Assembly (NCBI GenBank): GCA_964472545.1 | Contig: CAYYNP010000129.1 | Location: forward strand, 1 to 25,702 | Source: CAYYNP01 sp964472545 | Lineage (GTDB): Bacteria > Planctomycetota > Planctomycetia > Pirellulales > Thermoguttaceae | Length of the DNA: 25,702 nucleotides | Direction of reading: 5' to 3' | Shown here: positions 7,902 to 15,673 of the stretch, piece after piece | Layout of the letters: each line of letters opens with the position of its first letter | How positions within the stretch are numbered: position 1 is the stretch's first letter | Translations under genes and position numbers: made by a program | The notes under the pieces: generated by a model | Seen by the model: only the letters and a program-made list of their open reading frames with translations | What the model was told of the DNA's origin: nothing | Database searches by the model: none

Positions 7902-10775
7902 TTATCTCTGCAAACGCACCACGATATACGGCATCTGTCGATTCAGATCCGGATAGATGGCACCGTTGCCGTGGCTGTCGACGACCTCGATCAAGTACAT
8001 GAAGTCCCACGTCGGCACGACGTGTTCGGCCGGAACGACGGCCGCATATTGGTTCTCGTCACCTGTGGGCAGCATGTCGAGCGTGCGATAGTCCTCGTAC
8101 TGGGTAACGCTACGATAACGAAGCCGGACGGATTTCAACCCCGAGGGGTCCTTCACCGTAGCGGTCACGCGAAGCGGCCGTTTGGCCGGGGCGCGGCGGA
8201 TCGGCTCGTGGGTCACCGTCGGGGCACGGCGGTCGTTGGTTACGGCTACTACGACCGGATCCTCGCGGCCGTTGCTTGGATAGGCCGTCTTGCGGCCGGA
8301 TTTGCCGGTCGCCTCGACGAAGTAACTCAAGCCGGGCACGACCTTCTCGGCAGGGATCGTCGCGCGAAGCAGGTATCGTTCGATACGCAGTTCGTCCAGG
8401 TACGTGACGTCGCCTTCCCCGTGGCGATATCCGACCCGCACGCGCGTGGCCTCGCCGCCGTCGACCGTGGCCACGATCGTCAGTGGCTCGCCGGGCGTCG
8501 CTCGGCGAATCGGTACGTGGGCGATCCACGGGCCGTCGTCCGACTTGCCGGGTTTATAGTCCTTTCTGATCTGGCGGAGTTTCTCCAGCCCGGCCTCGAG
8601 CTTGACCAGTTCGTCGCGCCAATGTCCCGAGAGGTCGGAGCGGCGGCGGCCCATCATGATGTCGTCGTGATAGACGTCGCCGGCCGCTTCGACCATCGCT
8701 GCCCAGGCGTCGGTGGCGAGGCTTTCGCGGTGGATCGCGGCGTCGAGCGCGGCCAGATCGTGGGAGCGTTCGTACATTGCCCAACTCACGCCGGCCTTGG
8801 CTCGCCAGGAATGGTAACGTGCCAGATGCGCCAACATCCGCAGGTCGACCATCGTGGCGGCAAACTCCCGATCACTGCGACCGCCGGCATGGGCCTCCGC
8901 CTGCTCGACCAGCCCGAGCACGTCGTTTGCCGCCCGGGCGAACCAGGCACTCGATTCGTAGGGCGTGATCTTGGGCGCGTCGGTGCCTTCGAGGATGCTC
9001 TTCGCCGCGTCGGCCGGGCTGAGGAACTGCTGCGTGTCGCTGGGCAACGCCTTGGCGTAGACGGGCAGGTCCTCTTGCCGCTGGCGTTCGATCCAACCGC
9101 GCGTGGTCGGAAAGTGGTTGTAGGGATAGCAATAGGCCACCGCCCGCGGCAAGATTTCGCTGGCCCGGTGCAACGCCCGCTCGACGTAAGGCCCCGCCTT
9201 GCCGAATCGCCGCTCGAATTGCCGCCGCCAAACGTCCGGCGGCGTGTCGGGGTTGTAGCCCAATCGGCCGAAGCACTGAAAGAAGTGCCAGTATCGCTCA
9301 AATTCCCGCCCGTAGTAGCGATGCGCCGGCTGCAACAACTCGAACGGTTCGAGTTCGTGCGGATGGTCCTGCATCTTGGTGGCCATCGGCGCGGTGATCT
9401 CGAAGCCGCCGCCGGGGTAGATCATCGTGCTGGCGGCCAACCGGCGGACGTATTCGGGATCGCCCCAGAGGAAGACCCGCGTAGTCCCCCCGCTCCAAAC
9501 GCGCCAGTGCATGTCGTATCGCTTGGGATAGCGGAGCAGGTCGGCGTAGCCGTGGCGGCGGTCGTGTTGATTGGCCGGATGGACATGCGTGGGATGAAAC
9601 GGCAGCCCCATCTGCTCCATCCAGTACTTCGTACAGATGCGGATGTCGACGTCGAGTTCCAACGCCCGGTCGATCAGTAAATCCGGGAAGTTCTTCGCCC
9701 GGGCGTCGAAGCGGACGTTCGGGCCGTGGCGTTTCATGATGCGATAGACGTCGGTCCAGAAGTCCTCCATCTCGCTGCGACGCAGGCCGGATTCGCCGTG
9801 CATGCGGAACTGGATGGCGTCGACCTCGGGGACCTCTTGGAGGAACTTCGCCAATGCCGCCTTGGTATATGGCACCAGGTTCTCGGCGTTGAGCCCCCAA
9901 ACAATGCCCGGCGTCGGCTTGCCGGCGCGGTCGGTCGGACCCTGCACGCCGCCGCGGTAGATGTGATCCCAGATGCCCAGCGTGACGTTCAGCCCGCGCT
10001 GATGGGCCATCTCGATCAGCCGATTCAGCGCCGCCAGGTTCTTCTGCTGTTTCTCCCTGCTTTGGCCCACCACGCGTATGTTTGGGTATCCCTCGACGTC
10101 GAAGAAATACGGATACGGCGGCGAGAAGTAGCCCCAGTTTTCGTAGCCGAAGAGCAAGGCGAACGTGTTGAATCGGTTGGCCGCCAGCATGTCGAAATAC
10201 GCGGCCCAATGCTCCTCGTCGTAGAAGAAACTCTCGAACGTCTTCTGGTGCATGGTGTAGATCGAGAGCGATCGTTCCGGCACGAACGGCTTTTCGATCG
10301 CGTTGCGCACGGCGGCCAATGGCTTGCCGGCGTCGTCGGCCCAGCCGATCCTCTCGGTGACGTCCAACAAGGCGTACATCAGACCGCGGTCGTCGGAACC
10401 GAGGACCAACAACGCGGGCTTCTCTTGGAAGGTGGTGTGTCGGATCGCCAGTGATTCGGGCTCGTCGGGTATCGAGACGCCTTCGGCCTTCGCCATCCGT
10501 GCTGCCGCGTTCTCGCCGGAGGCCAGCCCGGCCAAGATCAGAACGTCTCCTTTCGCCTCGGCCGGATCCGCCGTCCGCTCGACCGTTAGGCCTTGGGCCT
10601 TCAGTGCCGCGACGACCTTGCCGAGCCCATGCGACGCGGCGAGCCCCGGCGACGGGTCGCTCATGACAGACACAGTAACCTCGGCCGCCGCCTCGGCGCG
10701 TCCCGGCAATCCCAGCCACAGCAGATTCAGCACGCACGTAAACGCGCAGCGATGGAAGAGTCGTCGTCGATCCAC
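7902..10775 (-). CDS. Large secreted glycoside-hydrolase-like protein with duplicated C-terminal beta domains
   Basis: Predicted exported protein of 957 residues. It starts at a GTG with AGGGAG 6 nt upstream, followed by a signal peptide (about 1-30, ending AEAAAEV). Residues about 30-150 resemble the N-terminal alpha/beta domain found before the barrel in alpha-glucuronidases and beta-hexosaminidases (LVLGSDDRGLMYALLDV). Residues about 160-480 look like a TIM barrel, with the acidic candidate QFRMHGESGL near residue 327 and FLWGDPEY further on. A helical region follows. Two similar Ig-like domains close the protein (about 750-848 and 850-957), both with 'H.PIRRA', '.ATV' and 'IPAE/VPAE.VVP'. 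It is the first gene of the four-gene minus-strand cluster. Polysaccharide or uronic-acid glycoside cleavage is inferred; I cannot assign a GH family. Confidence 0.72.
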   Translation of the reverse strand: MDRRRLFHRCAFTCVLNLLWLGLPGRAEAAAEVTVSVMSDPSPGLAASHGLGKVVAALKAQGLTVERTADPAEAKGDVLILAGLASGENAAARMAKAEGVSIPDEPESLAIRHTTFQEKPALLVLGSDDRGLMYALLDVTERIGWADDAGKPLAAVRNAIEKPFVPERSLSIYTMHQKTFESFFYDEEHWAAYFDMLAANRFNTFALLFGYENWGYFSPPYPYFFDVEGYPNIRVVGQSREKQQKNLAALNRLIEMAHQRGLNVTLGIWDHIYRGGVQGPTDRAGKPTPGIVWGLNAENLVPYTKAALAKFLQEVPEVDAIQFRMHGESGLRRSEMEDFWTDVYRIMKRHGPNVRFDARAKNFPDLLIDRALELDVDIRICTKYWMEQMGLPFHPTHVHPANQHDRRHGYADLLRYPKRYDMHWRVWSGGTTRVFLWGDPEYVRRLAASTMIYPGGGFEITAPMATKMQDHPHELEPFELLQPAHRYYGREFERYWHFFQCFGRLGYNPDTPPDVWRRQFERRFGKAGPYVERALHRASEILPRAVAYCYPYNHFPTTRGWIERQRQEDLPVYAKALPSDTQQFLSPADAAKSILEGTDAPKITPYESSAWFARAANDVLGLVEQAEAHAGGRSDREFAATMVDLRMLAHLARYHSWRAKAGVSWAMYERSHDLAALDAAIHRESLATDAWAAMVEAAGDVYHDDIMMGRRRSDLSGHWRDELVKLEAGLEKLRQIRKDYKPGKSDDGPWIAHVPIRRATPGEPLTIVATVDGGEATRVRVGYRHGEGDVTYLDELRIERYLLRATIPAEKVVPGLSYFVEATGKSGRKTAYPSNGREDPVVVAVTNDRRAPTVTHEPIRRAPAKRPLRVTATVKDPSGLKSVRLRYRSVTQYEDYRTLDMLPTGDENQYAAVVPAEHVVPTWDFMYLIEVVDSHGNGAIYPDLNRQMPYIVVRLQR

Positions 10776-11366
10776 GGTTGTCTCCCTGATCGGTCACGGT
10801 CGGTGAGAATGCACGATCTGCTTCATCCGGTGGCTATCCTACCCGAAGCGTCGAGCGGATGCCACTCTTGAGCGGATATCAGCCGCGTGTATCTGACCGA
10901 CGATGCCAACGACCGACGCGCTTGCGTGGCCCTGATGTACGATGCATCGTCAACTGCTAAGCCGGGCTCACGACGAGCGTGGACATCGCGCCCGGCAAAG
11001 CACACCCGGCCCAATCATCTATCCGGTCGATCCTGTAATCCCGTCGTTGTCTCTTTCCTTTCGCGTCGATGACGGATTCACCTGCGGCCAACCACAAGCT
11101 CCGCCGATCGGCCGGGCCACCCACCTACTGGTATGGAATGAGTGGAAGACGGGAGTTCTTGACAGGATGACAGGATGACAGGATGGACGGGATACGAAGA
11201 GAAGGCGATCATATGGTCCCGTCGATCATGTCCAACCGAGGAGATGTTCAGGTACCGGATGCCATGGCGGCTTGATCCGGCGATCAGCTTTCCATCCTCG
11301 TTAGAGGTCGAATAGTCAAGCGGGCAGCACGTTGGCTGCAACGACCTGGTAGGCGGCGTCGTGGAT
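10776..11366. other. 591-nt intergenic region
   Basis: No convincing gene. It is upstream of the four-gene minus-strand cluster, so that promoter should lie here; a possible -10 TAGGAT is visible on the minus strand near 10837, but its -35 is poor. A short 8-bp tandem repeat lies at 11161-11193. Open frames of 60-92 codons here lack ribosome sites and family resemblance. Base composition is less GC-rich than the flanking genes from about 10860 onward. Confidence 0.6.
11161..11193. repeat. Short 8-bp tandem repeat
   Basis: Three exact copies of GACAGGAT (11161-11184) followed by a degenerate fourth, GGACGGGAT. It is non-coding and lies between the putative promoter region of the glycoside-hydrolase-like gene and the 3' end of the small membrane protein gene. 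Function is unknown; a slippage-generated microsatellite is the simplest reading. Confidence 0.8.
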
Positions 11367-12014
11367 TCACGGCGGAGTCGAAAATGGTTCCTTCTTGAGC
11401 TGAGAAAGATGGATGATTAGATTCTCAAATTCTACGTGCTGCCACGGCGCAATTTGACCGGCCTGCATTCGGTGGCGAAGATCGAGAATTGCCGTATCCA
11501 CTTTGTGCGTGGCGTATTCGGCGCCCTTTGTGCTGCGGTGATGGTGGAAATATGCACCAATTCTGCCCCGCATGGCGATGACCATTTGGCGCCAAACATG
11601 GTCGGCGATTGGGCCGGCATTGTCATCATCGCCGTCAATGAACATAAGGTCGCCCATGATGTGGTAAAGGAAACTCCACTCCTCGTTTGGCTTTTCAAAT
11701 GCGGCCTTAGGTTGTTTCTTTAGGGCCCGCCGCCCCGCGCGATACTCTTGGATGCAGCGACGCATCTTCTCCGTGACCGAAGCCATGTCCGTTGCGAGCC
11801 TTTTGTCGGGTCCATGTTGCAGATCTGCGGCGCCCTCGTTTGGTGATTCGCGGGCACGATCTACAGGGACATGGCTTCTTTCACACGTGGTAGTGGTACG
11901 CTGCGCGTTGCGACGCCGGATACGGTGTGCGGTTAGGGCGAGCGCCATGATGATAGCGACAATGCCAGAGATGATCGTGACAATGTTGGCGGCAGTGTCT
12001 ACAACAGGGTGCAT
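11367..12014 (-). CDS. Small membrane-anchored protein of unknown function
   Basis: Encodes 215 residues. The N-terminus has one hydrophobic helix (about 9-27, TIISGIVAIIMALALTAH), followed by a basic stretch (RIRRR), suggesting an anchor with the rest in the cytoplasm. The soluble part is charged, with the segment EEWSFLYHIMGDLMFIDGDDDN and a C-terminal helical region. I recognise no family. Support for a real gene comes from a good promoter 58-86 nt upstream (GTGACA-17-TACAAT) and from the TM helix at the expected start. No strong Shine-Dalgarno is seen. Base composition is lower in GC than the neighbours (some 60-nt lines near 42-55%), consistent with recent acquisition or relaxed selection. 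Confidence 0.6.
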   Translation of the reverse strand: MHPVVDTAANIVTIISGIVAIIMALALTAHRIRRRNAQRTTTTCERSHVPVDRARESPNEGAADLQHGPDKRLATDMASVTEKMRRCIQEYRAGRRALKKQPKAAFEKPNEEWSFLYHIMGDLMFIDGDDDNAGPIADHVWRQMVIAMRGRIGAYFHHHRSTKGAEYATHKVDTAILDLRHRMQAGQIAPWQHVEFENLIIHLSQLKKEPFSTPP

Positions 12015-12071
12015 TGGCGTGCTAAGAGTGCCCCAGTCTACGTAACTAACCGGTCAATTGTCGTAGGTCGT

Positions 12072-12100
12072 ATTGTAGCCGTCGGTTGCCCGTTTGTCAC
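12072..12100 (-). promoter_or_regulatory. Sigma70-type promoter for the small membrane protein gene
   Basis: Read on the minus strand: -35 GTGACA (12095-12100), 17-nt spacer, -10 TACAAT (12072-12077). This is 5/6 and 5/6 of the TTGACA/TATAAT consensus. Predicted transcription start is near 12065, giving a leader of about 50 nt to the ATG at 12014. Confidence 0.6.
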
Positions 12101-12222
12101 GTGGGTAGCCCGGCCGATGCTCCGCGGAAGACTCCACCACTCGAAACGACTCGTCCGGAGAATCGTCCGCGTGCGGCACGCACAGGAGGATAGTTCTGTG
12201 GCCGCAAGCCGACGCGACAAAA

Positions 12223-12312
12223 TAGCCGAGGGCGGAAGCCCCCGGAGGGTCGTCGTCTGTGATGTAAAGGTCTCGTCGCTGCAAACCCTCCGGGGGCTTC
12301 CGCCCACGGCTA
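12223..12312. repeat. Long palindromic element, 28-nt arms
   Basis: Arms 12223-12250 and 12285-12312 are reverse complements with a single mismatch, around a 34-nt centre. It lies 26 nt beyond the stop codon (12339-12341) of the upstream minus-strand gene, in a position suitable for a transcript-end structure. The arm core GGCGGAAGCCCCCGGAGGGT is itself partly self-complementary. No U-tract follows. Confidence 0.85.
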
Positions 12313-12338
12313 GTACTCAGTAACAGCGAGATTGACGG

Positions 12339-12836
12339 CTAAGTTCTCCCACCGGCGGGCTGTAGCCAGAGCAGTTCCAGTTCGGTGTCGAAGCGCACGA
12401 TGATCACGCGCCAGTCTTCGTCTTCTTCGGCCGTACGATAGAACGTGAAGTACCAAACGACGGGGAAGCTCTGGCACTTGTAGAGATACTTCATCAACAC
12501 CAGGTCTTGGCCCACGCGCTTGGCCGCGACTTGCTCGTAGCCGCGGCACGCGCCGAACCGCTTGGGTAGGTCTGCCACGTTGGCGATCAGCGCGTCTTTG
12601 GCCTCGGCCGACGTGCCGAGTTGGCTGCCGGTCAGCAGGCCGTCCAGGGCCGTTTCGTAGTCGGTCGCCGTCTGGCCCGCCTGGACGTCGGCCAGGAACG
12701 AATCGACCTTCTCGTCCAGCAAGGCCAACACCGGGTCAGGTTCTTCGGCGGGGGTTTGGCCGACGGCCGGTGGGGCGCTTAACGCCGACAACGCGATCAG
12801 CACCAGTCCGGCGGCAACGACACGTCGGTAGAACAT
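12339..12836 (-). CDS. Small secreted protein of unknown function
   Basis: Encodes 165 residues with a clear signal peptide (about 1-26, VVAAGLVLIALSALSAPPAVGQ). Start at 12836 is supported by AGGAG 8 nt upstream. The mature part opens with a helical, acidic segment (DPVLALLDEKVDSFLADV) and ends with alternating beta-like strands (VVWYFTFYRTAEEDEDWRVI), a pattern that could fit a small NTF2-like or cystatin-like fold, though I assign no family. Two cysteines (in FGACRGY and LYKCQSF) might form a disulphide after export. It lies 72 nt after folC on the same strand and may be read through from it. Role unknown. Confidence 0.75.
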   Translation of the reverse strand: MFYRRVVAAGLVLIALSALSAPPAVGQTPAEEPDPVLALLDEKVDSFLADVQAGQTATDYETALDGLLTGSQLGTSAEAKDALIANVADLPKRFGACRGYEQVAAKRVGQDLVLMKYLYKCQSFPVVWYFTFYRTAEEDEDWRVIIVRFDTELELLWLQPAGGRT

Positions 12837-12908
12837 GGGTATGGCTCCTGGGAGGGCAAGACGCCGACGACTCGGGCTCGGCCGTGGCGCGGTAGGTCGG
12901 TCATCTGA

Positions 12909-14357
12909 CTATTGTTGGCTGGGGCGGCCGTCGCCAGCAAGTGAAAACGTGGAAGTTTCGTCAATCAACCGTCGACGCAACTCGGCCGCAATGAAGAACG
13001 AGCCCGTGATACAAATCAGATCCTCCGGCGTTGCCACCGCGTGGGCCGCCTGCAAAGCGTCACCCGGGTCGGCGTAAGTTCGATAGCTCTTAGAGGTCAG
13101 GGCGGCTGCGATCGATGCCAACTCCTCCGGCGGCACGGCTCGAGGATTGTCGACATATCGCGTGAATGCCACCCAATCGAACCACTCGTCCACCCGCTGA
13201 AGCATTGCTTCGAGTTCCTTCTCCACCGTTGCGGCAAACACCACTAGTCGGCGGCCGGGTGAGAAGCTCTCGTCGAGGGTGGTAATCAGGGCGTCGATCG
13301 AGGCCGGATTATGGGCCGTGTCGACGATGATCGTCGGCCGACGCCCAACGACCTCGACGCGGCCGGGGCACATAGCCTCGCTGAGTCCGGTCCGGATCGC
13401 CGACTCGGGAATCGACCAGCCTGCGCTACGCAGTTCGGTGACCGCCGCCAGGGCCGTCGCGGCATTGGCCGCCTGGTGGCGGCCGAGCATCGCCAGCGGG
13501 AGGTTCTCGTGCGAAACCGGCCGATCAGACGCGCTGCAACGGAAACTGATTTGCCCGGCGGCTCTGGCGACATCCAAATCGCGAGGCGCCTCGTAGTCAA
13601 AGTCGAAGTGCATATCCCGCTCGATCAGCCGAGAACCGTTCCGTCGGCAAACGTCCCGGATCACCTCGCGCGGCTCTTGCTGCGTCACGCCGCTGACGAC
13701 CGGCACGCCCGGCTTGATAATTCCGGCCTTTTCTCGCGCGATAGAGGCCAGGGAGTTGCCAAGCTGCCGAGTATGATCGAGGCTAATACTGGTAATTAGG
13801 GCGATCTGCGGCACGCAAACGTTGGTCGAATCGAGTCGGCCTCCCAAACCCACCTCCAACACGGCGATGTCGACCTTGCGATCAACAAACAGCAGCAGGG
13901 CCATGGCGGTGGTCAACTCGAAGTACGTGGGGCCGATCTCATCAGGGTCGCCGCCGCCGGCCTCCCGGTCCATTGCCTCGGCCGCCGGCCGAACGCGATC
14001 GACCAGGGCGACCAACTCTTCGGCCGAACAGGGGCGCCCGTCGATGGCCAGCCGTTCTTCGAGGCGTTCCAGATGCGGCGAGGTAAACGCGCCGGTGCGA
14101 TAGCCGGCGGCCTTCAGAATCGCCGCGATCATCACACAGGTCGACCCTTTGCCCTTGGTTCCCGCCACGTGGACGATCGGCAGACCGGCCTGCGGATTGC
14201 CCAGCCGATCGAGCAACTCCCGCATCCGCTGAAGCTTGAACCCGCTCTTACGATAGGGGACGTTTCGCGCCCGCTCGTAGTCGATTCGTCCGAAGAGGAA
14301 CGCCAGGGCGTTTTCTCGATCGATGTGCTGGTGCGAGGGGCGGGAGTGTCTGGGCAT
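12909..14357 (-). CDS. folC: Folylpolyglutamate synthase / dihydrofolate synthase
   Basis: Cytoplasmic ATP-dependent Mur-ligase-family enzyme of folate metabolism; it adds glutamate to folates and, in bifunctional members, to dihydropteroate. The protein is 482 residues, slightly longer than the usual 420-450. Motifs are in order: P-loop AGTKGKGST (65-73), TSPHLERLEERL, the folate/ATP region FELTTAMALLLF and EVGLGGRLDSTN, LDHTRQLG with IAREKAGIIK, and the C-terminal-domain VDTAHNPASIDAL. The frame stays open to 14603, but that extension translates the 15-bp tandem arrays and is not credible; ATG at 14357 fits the family N-terminus. A weak promoter is seen at 14411-14439. Divergent from the ABC transporter operon. 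Whether it has the dihydrofolate synthase activity as well cannot be decided from motifs seen here. Confidence 0.95.
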   Translation of the reverse strand: MPRHSRPSHQHIDRENALAFLFGRIDYERARNVPYRKSGFKLQRMRELLDRLGNPQAGLPIVHVAGTKGKGSTCVMIAAILKAAGYRTGAFTSPHLERLEERLAIDGRPCSAEELVALVDRVRPAAEAMDREAGGGDPDEIGPTYFELTTAMALLLFVDRKVDIAVLEVGLGGRLDSTNVCVPQIALITSISLDHTRQLGNSLASIAREKAGIIKPGVPVVSGVTQQEPREVIRDVCRRNGSRLIERDMHFDFDYEAPRDLDVARAAGQISFRCSASDRPVSHENLPLAMLGRHQAANAATALAAVTELRSAGWSIPESAIRTGLSEAMCPGRVEVVGRRPTIIVDTAHNPASIDALITTLDESFSPGRRLVVFAATVEKELEAMLQRVDEWFDWVAFTRYVDNPRAVPPEELASIAAALTSKSYRTYADPGDALQAAHAVATPEDLICITGSFFIAAELRRRLIDETSTFSLAGDGRPSQQ

Positions 14358-14410
14358 GGTTGGCCGGAGGCGGGCGCGTCTGAAGTGGAAGCCGGGCGGC
14401 GGAAGTCGGC

Positions 14411-14439
14411 AGTGTAACACGCTGGCAGCCGGTTGTCCC
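14411..14439 (-). promoter_or_regulatory. Possible folC promoter
   Basis: On the minus strand: -10 TACACT (14411-14416), 17-nt spacer, -35-like GGGACA (14434-14439). The -10 is good and the -35 matches only 4/6, overlapping the first unit of the 15-bp array A. Predicted leader to the ATG at 14357 is about 47 nt. Confidence 0.35.
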
Positions 14440-14473
14440 GAGGCAGTGTGCCCCGAGGCAGTATGTCCCGAGG
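14437..14473. repeat. 15-bp tandem repeat array A
   Basis: Two full copies of a 15-bp unit CCCGAGGCAGTRTGY (14437-14451 and 14452-14466) plus a partial third (CCCGAGG, 14467-14473). Non-coding, in the divergent control region, overlapping the putative folC -35. Confidence 0.85.
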
Positions 14474-14496
14474 TGGGGCAACGAGTCGAAGAACCA

Positions 14497-14538
14497 CCCC
14501 ACAACGGCTTACCCCACAACGGCTTACCCCACAACGGC
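14497..14538. repeat. 15-bp tandem repeat array B
   Basis: Two exact copies of CCCCACAACGGCTTA (14497-14511, 14512-14526) and a partial third (14527-14538). The array ends 10 nt before the -35 of the ABC operon promoter, so unit number could affect activator access there. The sequence is unrelated to array A although the period is the same. Confidence 0.88.
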
Positions 14539-14548
14539 GGGGCCCAAC

Positions 14549-14577
14549 TTGAACCGACGACATGGCCGACATATAGT
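14549..14577 (+). promoter_or_regulatory. Strong sigma70-type promoter of the ABC operon
   Basis: -35 TTGAAC (14549-14554), 17-nt spacer, -10 TATAGT (14572-14577). This is 5/6 and 5/6 to consensus with ideal spacing. Predicted start near 14584, leaving a leader of about 130 nt before the ABC ATPase ATG at 14716. Confidence 0.65.
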
Positions 14578-14715
14578 ATGAGGCTCGCCGTTTGGCTACC
14601 CATTTTGTGGAGAACCGCAACGGTCGATTTGCCGTAAAGGAAACCGGGACACCAGATTGCCCGAGTCTGCGGCGGAGTTCCCGCCGTTGTTTGTCACGTG
14701 GTCGCGAGGCCTTCC

Positions 14716-15606
14716 ATGAAGTCGGATATCGTCATCGAGACCCGAAATCTCACCAAGGTCTACCGAGACTTCTGGGGCCGCCAGAAGGTGCGGGCGCTGA
14801 AGGCGCTGGACATGGAGGTCCGCAAAGGAGAGATCTTCGGGCTGCTGGGACCCAACGGAAGCGGGAAGACGACGACGATCAAGCTCCTGTTGGGGTTGTT
14901 ATTCCCCACCGGAGGAGAGGCCCTGATGTTCGGCCGTCCGGCGACCGACGTCGACAAGAACGAGCGGCTGGGCTATCTGCCGGAGGAATCCTACCTCTAC
15001 CGTTTCCTCAACGCCGAGGAGACGCTCGATTTCTACGGCCGGCTGTTCAACATCCCGCGGGCGGTCCGACGCCAGCGGACGTTCGAGTTGATCGAGATGG
15101 TCGGGCTAAACTGGGCCCGGCGGCGGCAGTTGAAGGAATACTCCAAGGGCATGGTGCGGCGGATCGGGCTGGCCCAGGCGTTGATTAACGACCCGGAGTT
15201 GATCCTCCTGGACGAACCCACCACCGGCCTGGACCCGATCGGCACGCGGGAGATGAAGGACCTGATCATCGAACTTCGCGGGCGGGGCAAGACGGTGCTG
15301 ATGTGCAGCCACCTGCTGGCCGACGTGCAGGACGTCTGCGACCGGATCGCAATCCTGCACCAGGGCGAACTGAAAGAGATGGGGCGAGTGGAAGACCTGT
15401 TGAAGGTTCGCGACGTGACCGAGATCCGCGCCTCGGGCCTCAATAAAGACGCCCAACGCGAGATCCGCGAGGTGATCACGCGCCACGAAGGCGAGGTGCT
15501 CTCGATGGGCAACCCCACCACCACGCTCGAAGAGTTGTTTCTGAAGATTATCCGCGAGAGCGAGGCCCATCCGGGACGTCGCGTGCGGGGAACGACTAAA
15601 TCCTGA
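14716..15606 (+). CDS. ABC transporter ATP-binding protein
   Basis: Cytoplasmic ATPase subunit of an ABC-2 type transporter, 296 residues. Walker A is GPNGSGKTT (45-53), the signature YSKGMVRRIGL begins near 142, Walker B is LILLDEP (162-168), and the switch histidine is in CSHLL (199). The Q-loop position reads LPEES, with Glu in place of the usual Gln, which occurs in some members of this exporter group. About 60 residues after the core form a regulatory tail. ATG at 14716 is preferred over the GTG at 14698 because GAGG lies 6 nt upstream. The permease gene follows after 67 nt. Transported substrate is unknown; ATPases of this class serve drug, polysaccharide, lipid or gliding-type exporters, and nothing here decides between them. 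Confidence 0.95.
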   Translation: MKSDIVIETRNLTKVYRDFWGRQKVRALKALDMEVRKGEIFGLLGPNGSGKTTTIKLLLGLLFPTGGEALMFGRPATDVDKNERLGYLPEESYLYRFLNAEETLDFYGRLFNIPRAVRRQRTFELIEMVGLNWARRRQLKEYSKGMVRRIGLAQALINDPELILLDEPTTGLDPIGTREMKDLIIELRGRGKTVLMCSHLLADVQDVCDRIAILHQGELKEMGRVEDLLKVRDVTEIRASGLNKDAQREIREVITRHEGEVLSMGNPTTTLEELFLKIIRESEAHPGRRVRGTTKS

Positions 15607-15673
15607 CGTATCAAGGCGGGCCGCAGCACGCGGGAAGTCGACCTGGAGAGCGCTGCCGTAGGGCCGAGGAAAC

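Larger units (their letters stand above)
12015..12338. other. 324-nt intergenic region with promoter and palindrome
   Basis: Holds the promoter of the small membrane protein gene (12072-12100) and a long palindrome (12223-12312) that lies just past the stop codon of the secreted protein gene at 12339. A 76-codon minus-strand open frame (12054-12284) runs through both and is not credible as a gene. Nothing else is recognised. Confidence 0.6.
14358..14715. other. 358-nt divergent control region with two tandem arrays
   Basis: Lies between folC (-) and the ABC operon (+). From left to right it holds a weak minus-strand promoter (14411-14439), array A (14437-14473), array B (14497-14538), a strong plus-strand promoter (14549-14577) and a leader of about 130 nt. 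The leader contains a small hairpin GGCGG-AGTTC-CCGCC (14671-14685) about 30 nt before the ATG at 14716. A stem GTGGGG/CCCCAC can also form between the two arrays. Confidence 0.7.

Noticed and set aside
6669..9680. 1003-codon open frame on the plus strand
   Set aside because: Antisense to two well-supported minus-strand genes. It has no family motif, and long antisense frames are expected in GC-rich coding DNA.
12054..12284. 76-codon minus-strand frame with ITDDDPPGASALGYFV
   Set aside because: It runs through one arm of the palindrome and the promoter at 12072-12100, with no ribosome site; judged to be repeat-derived.
14437..14538. CRISPR array
   Set aside because: The repeats are directly adjacent 15-bp units without spacers, and no cas gene is near.
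14358..14603. N-terminal extension of FolC
   Set aside because: It translates the two 15-bp arrays into low-complexity sequence and crosses the promoter region; the family N-terminus begins at 14357.
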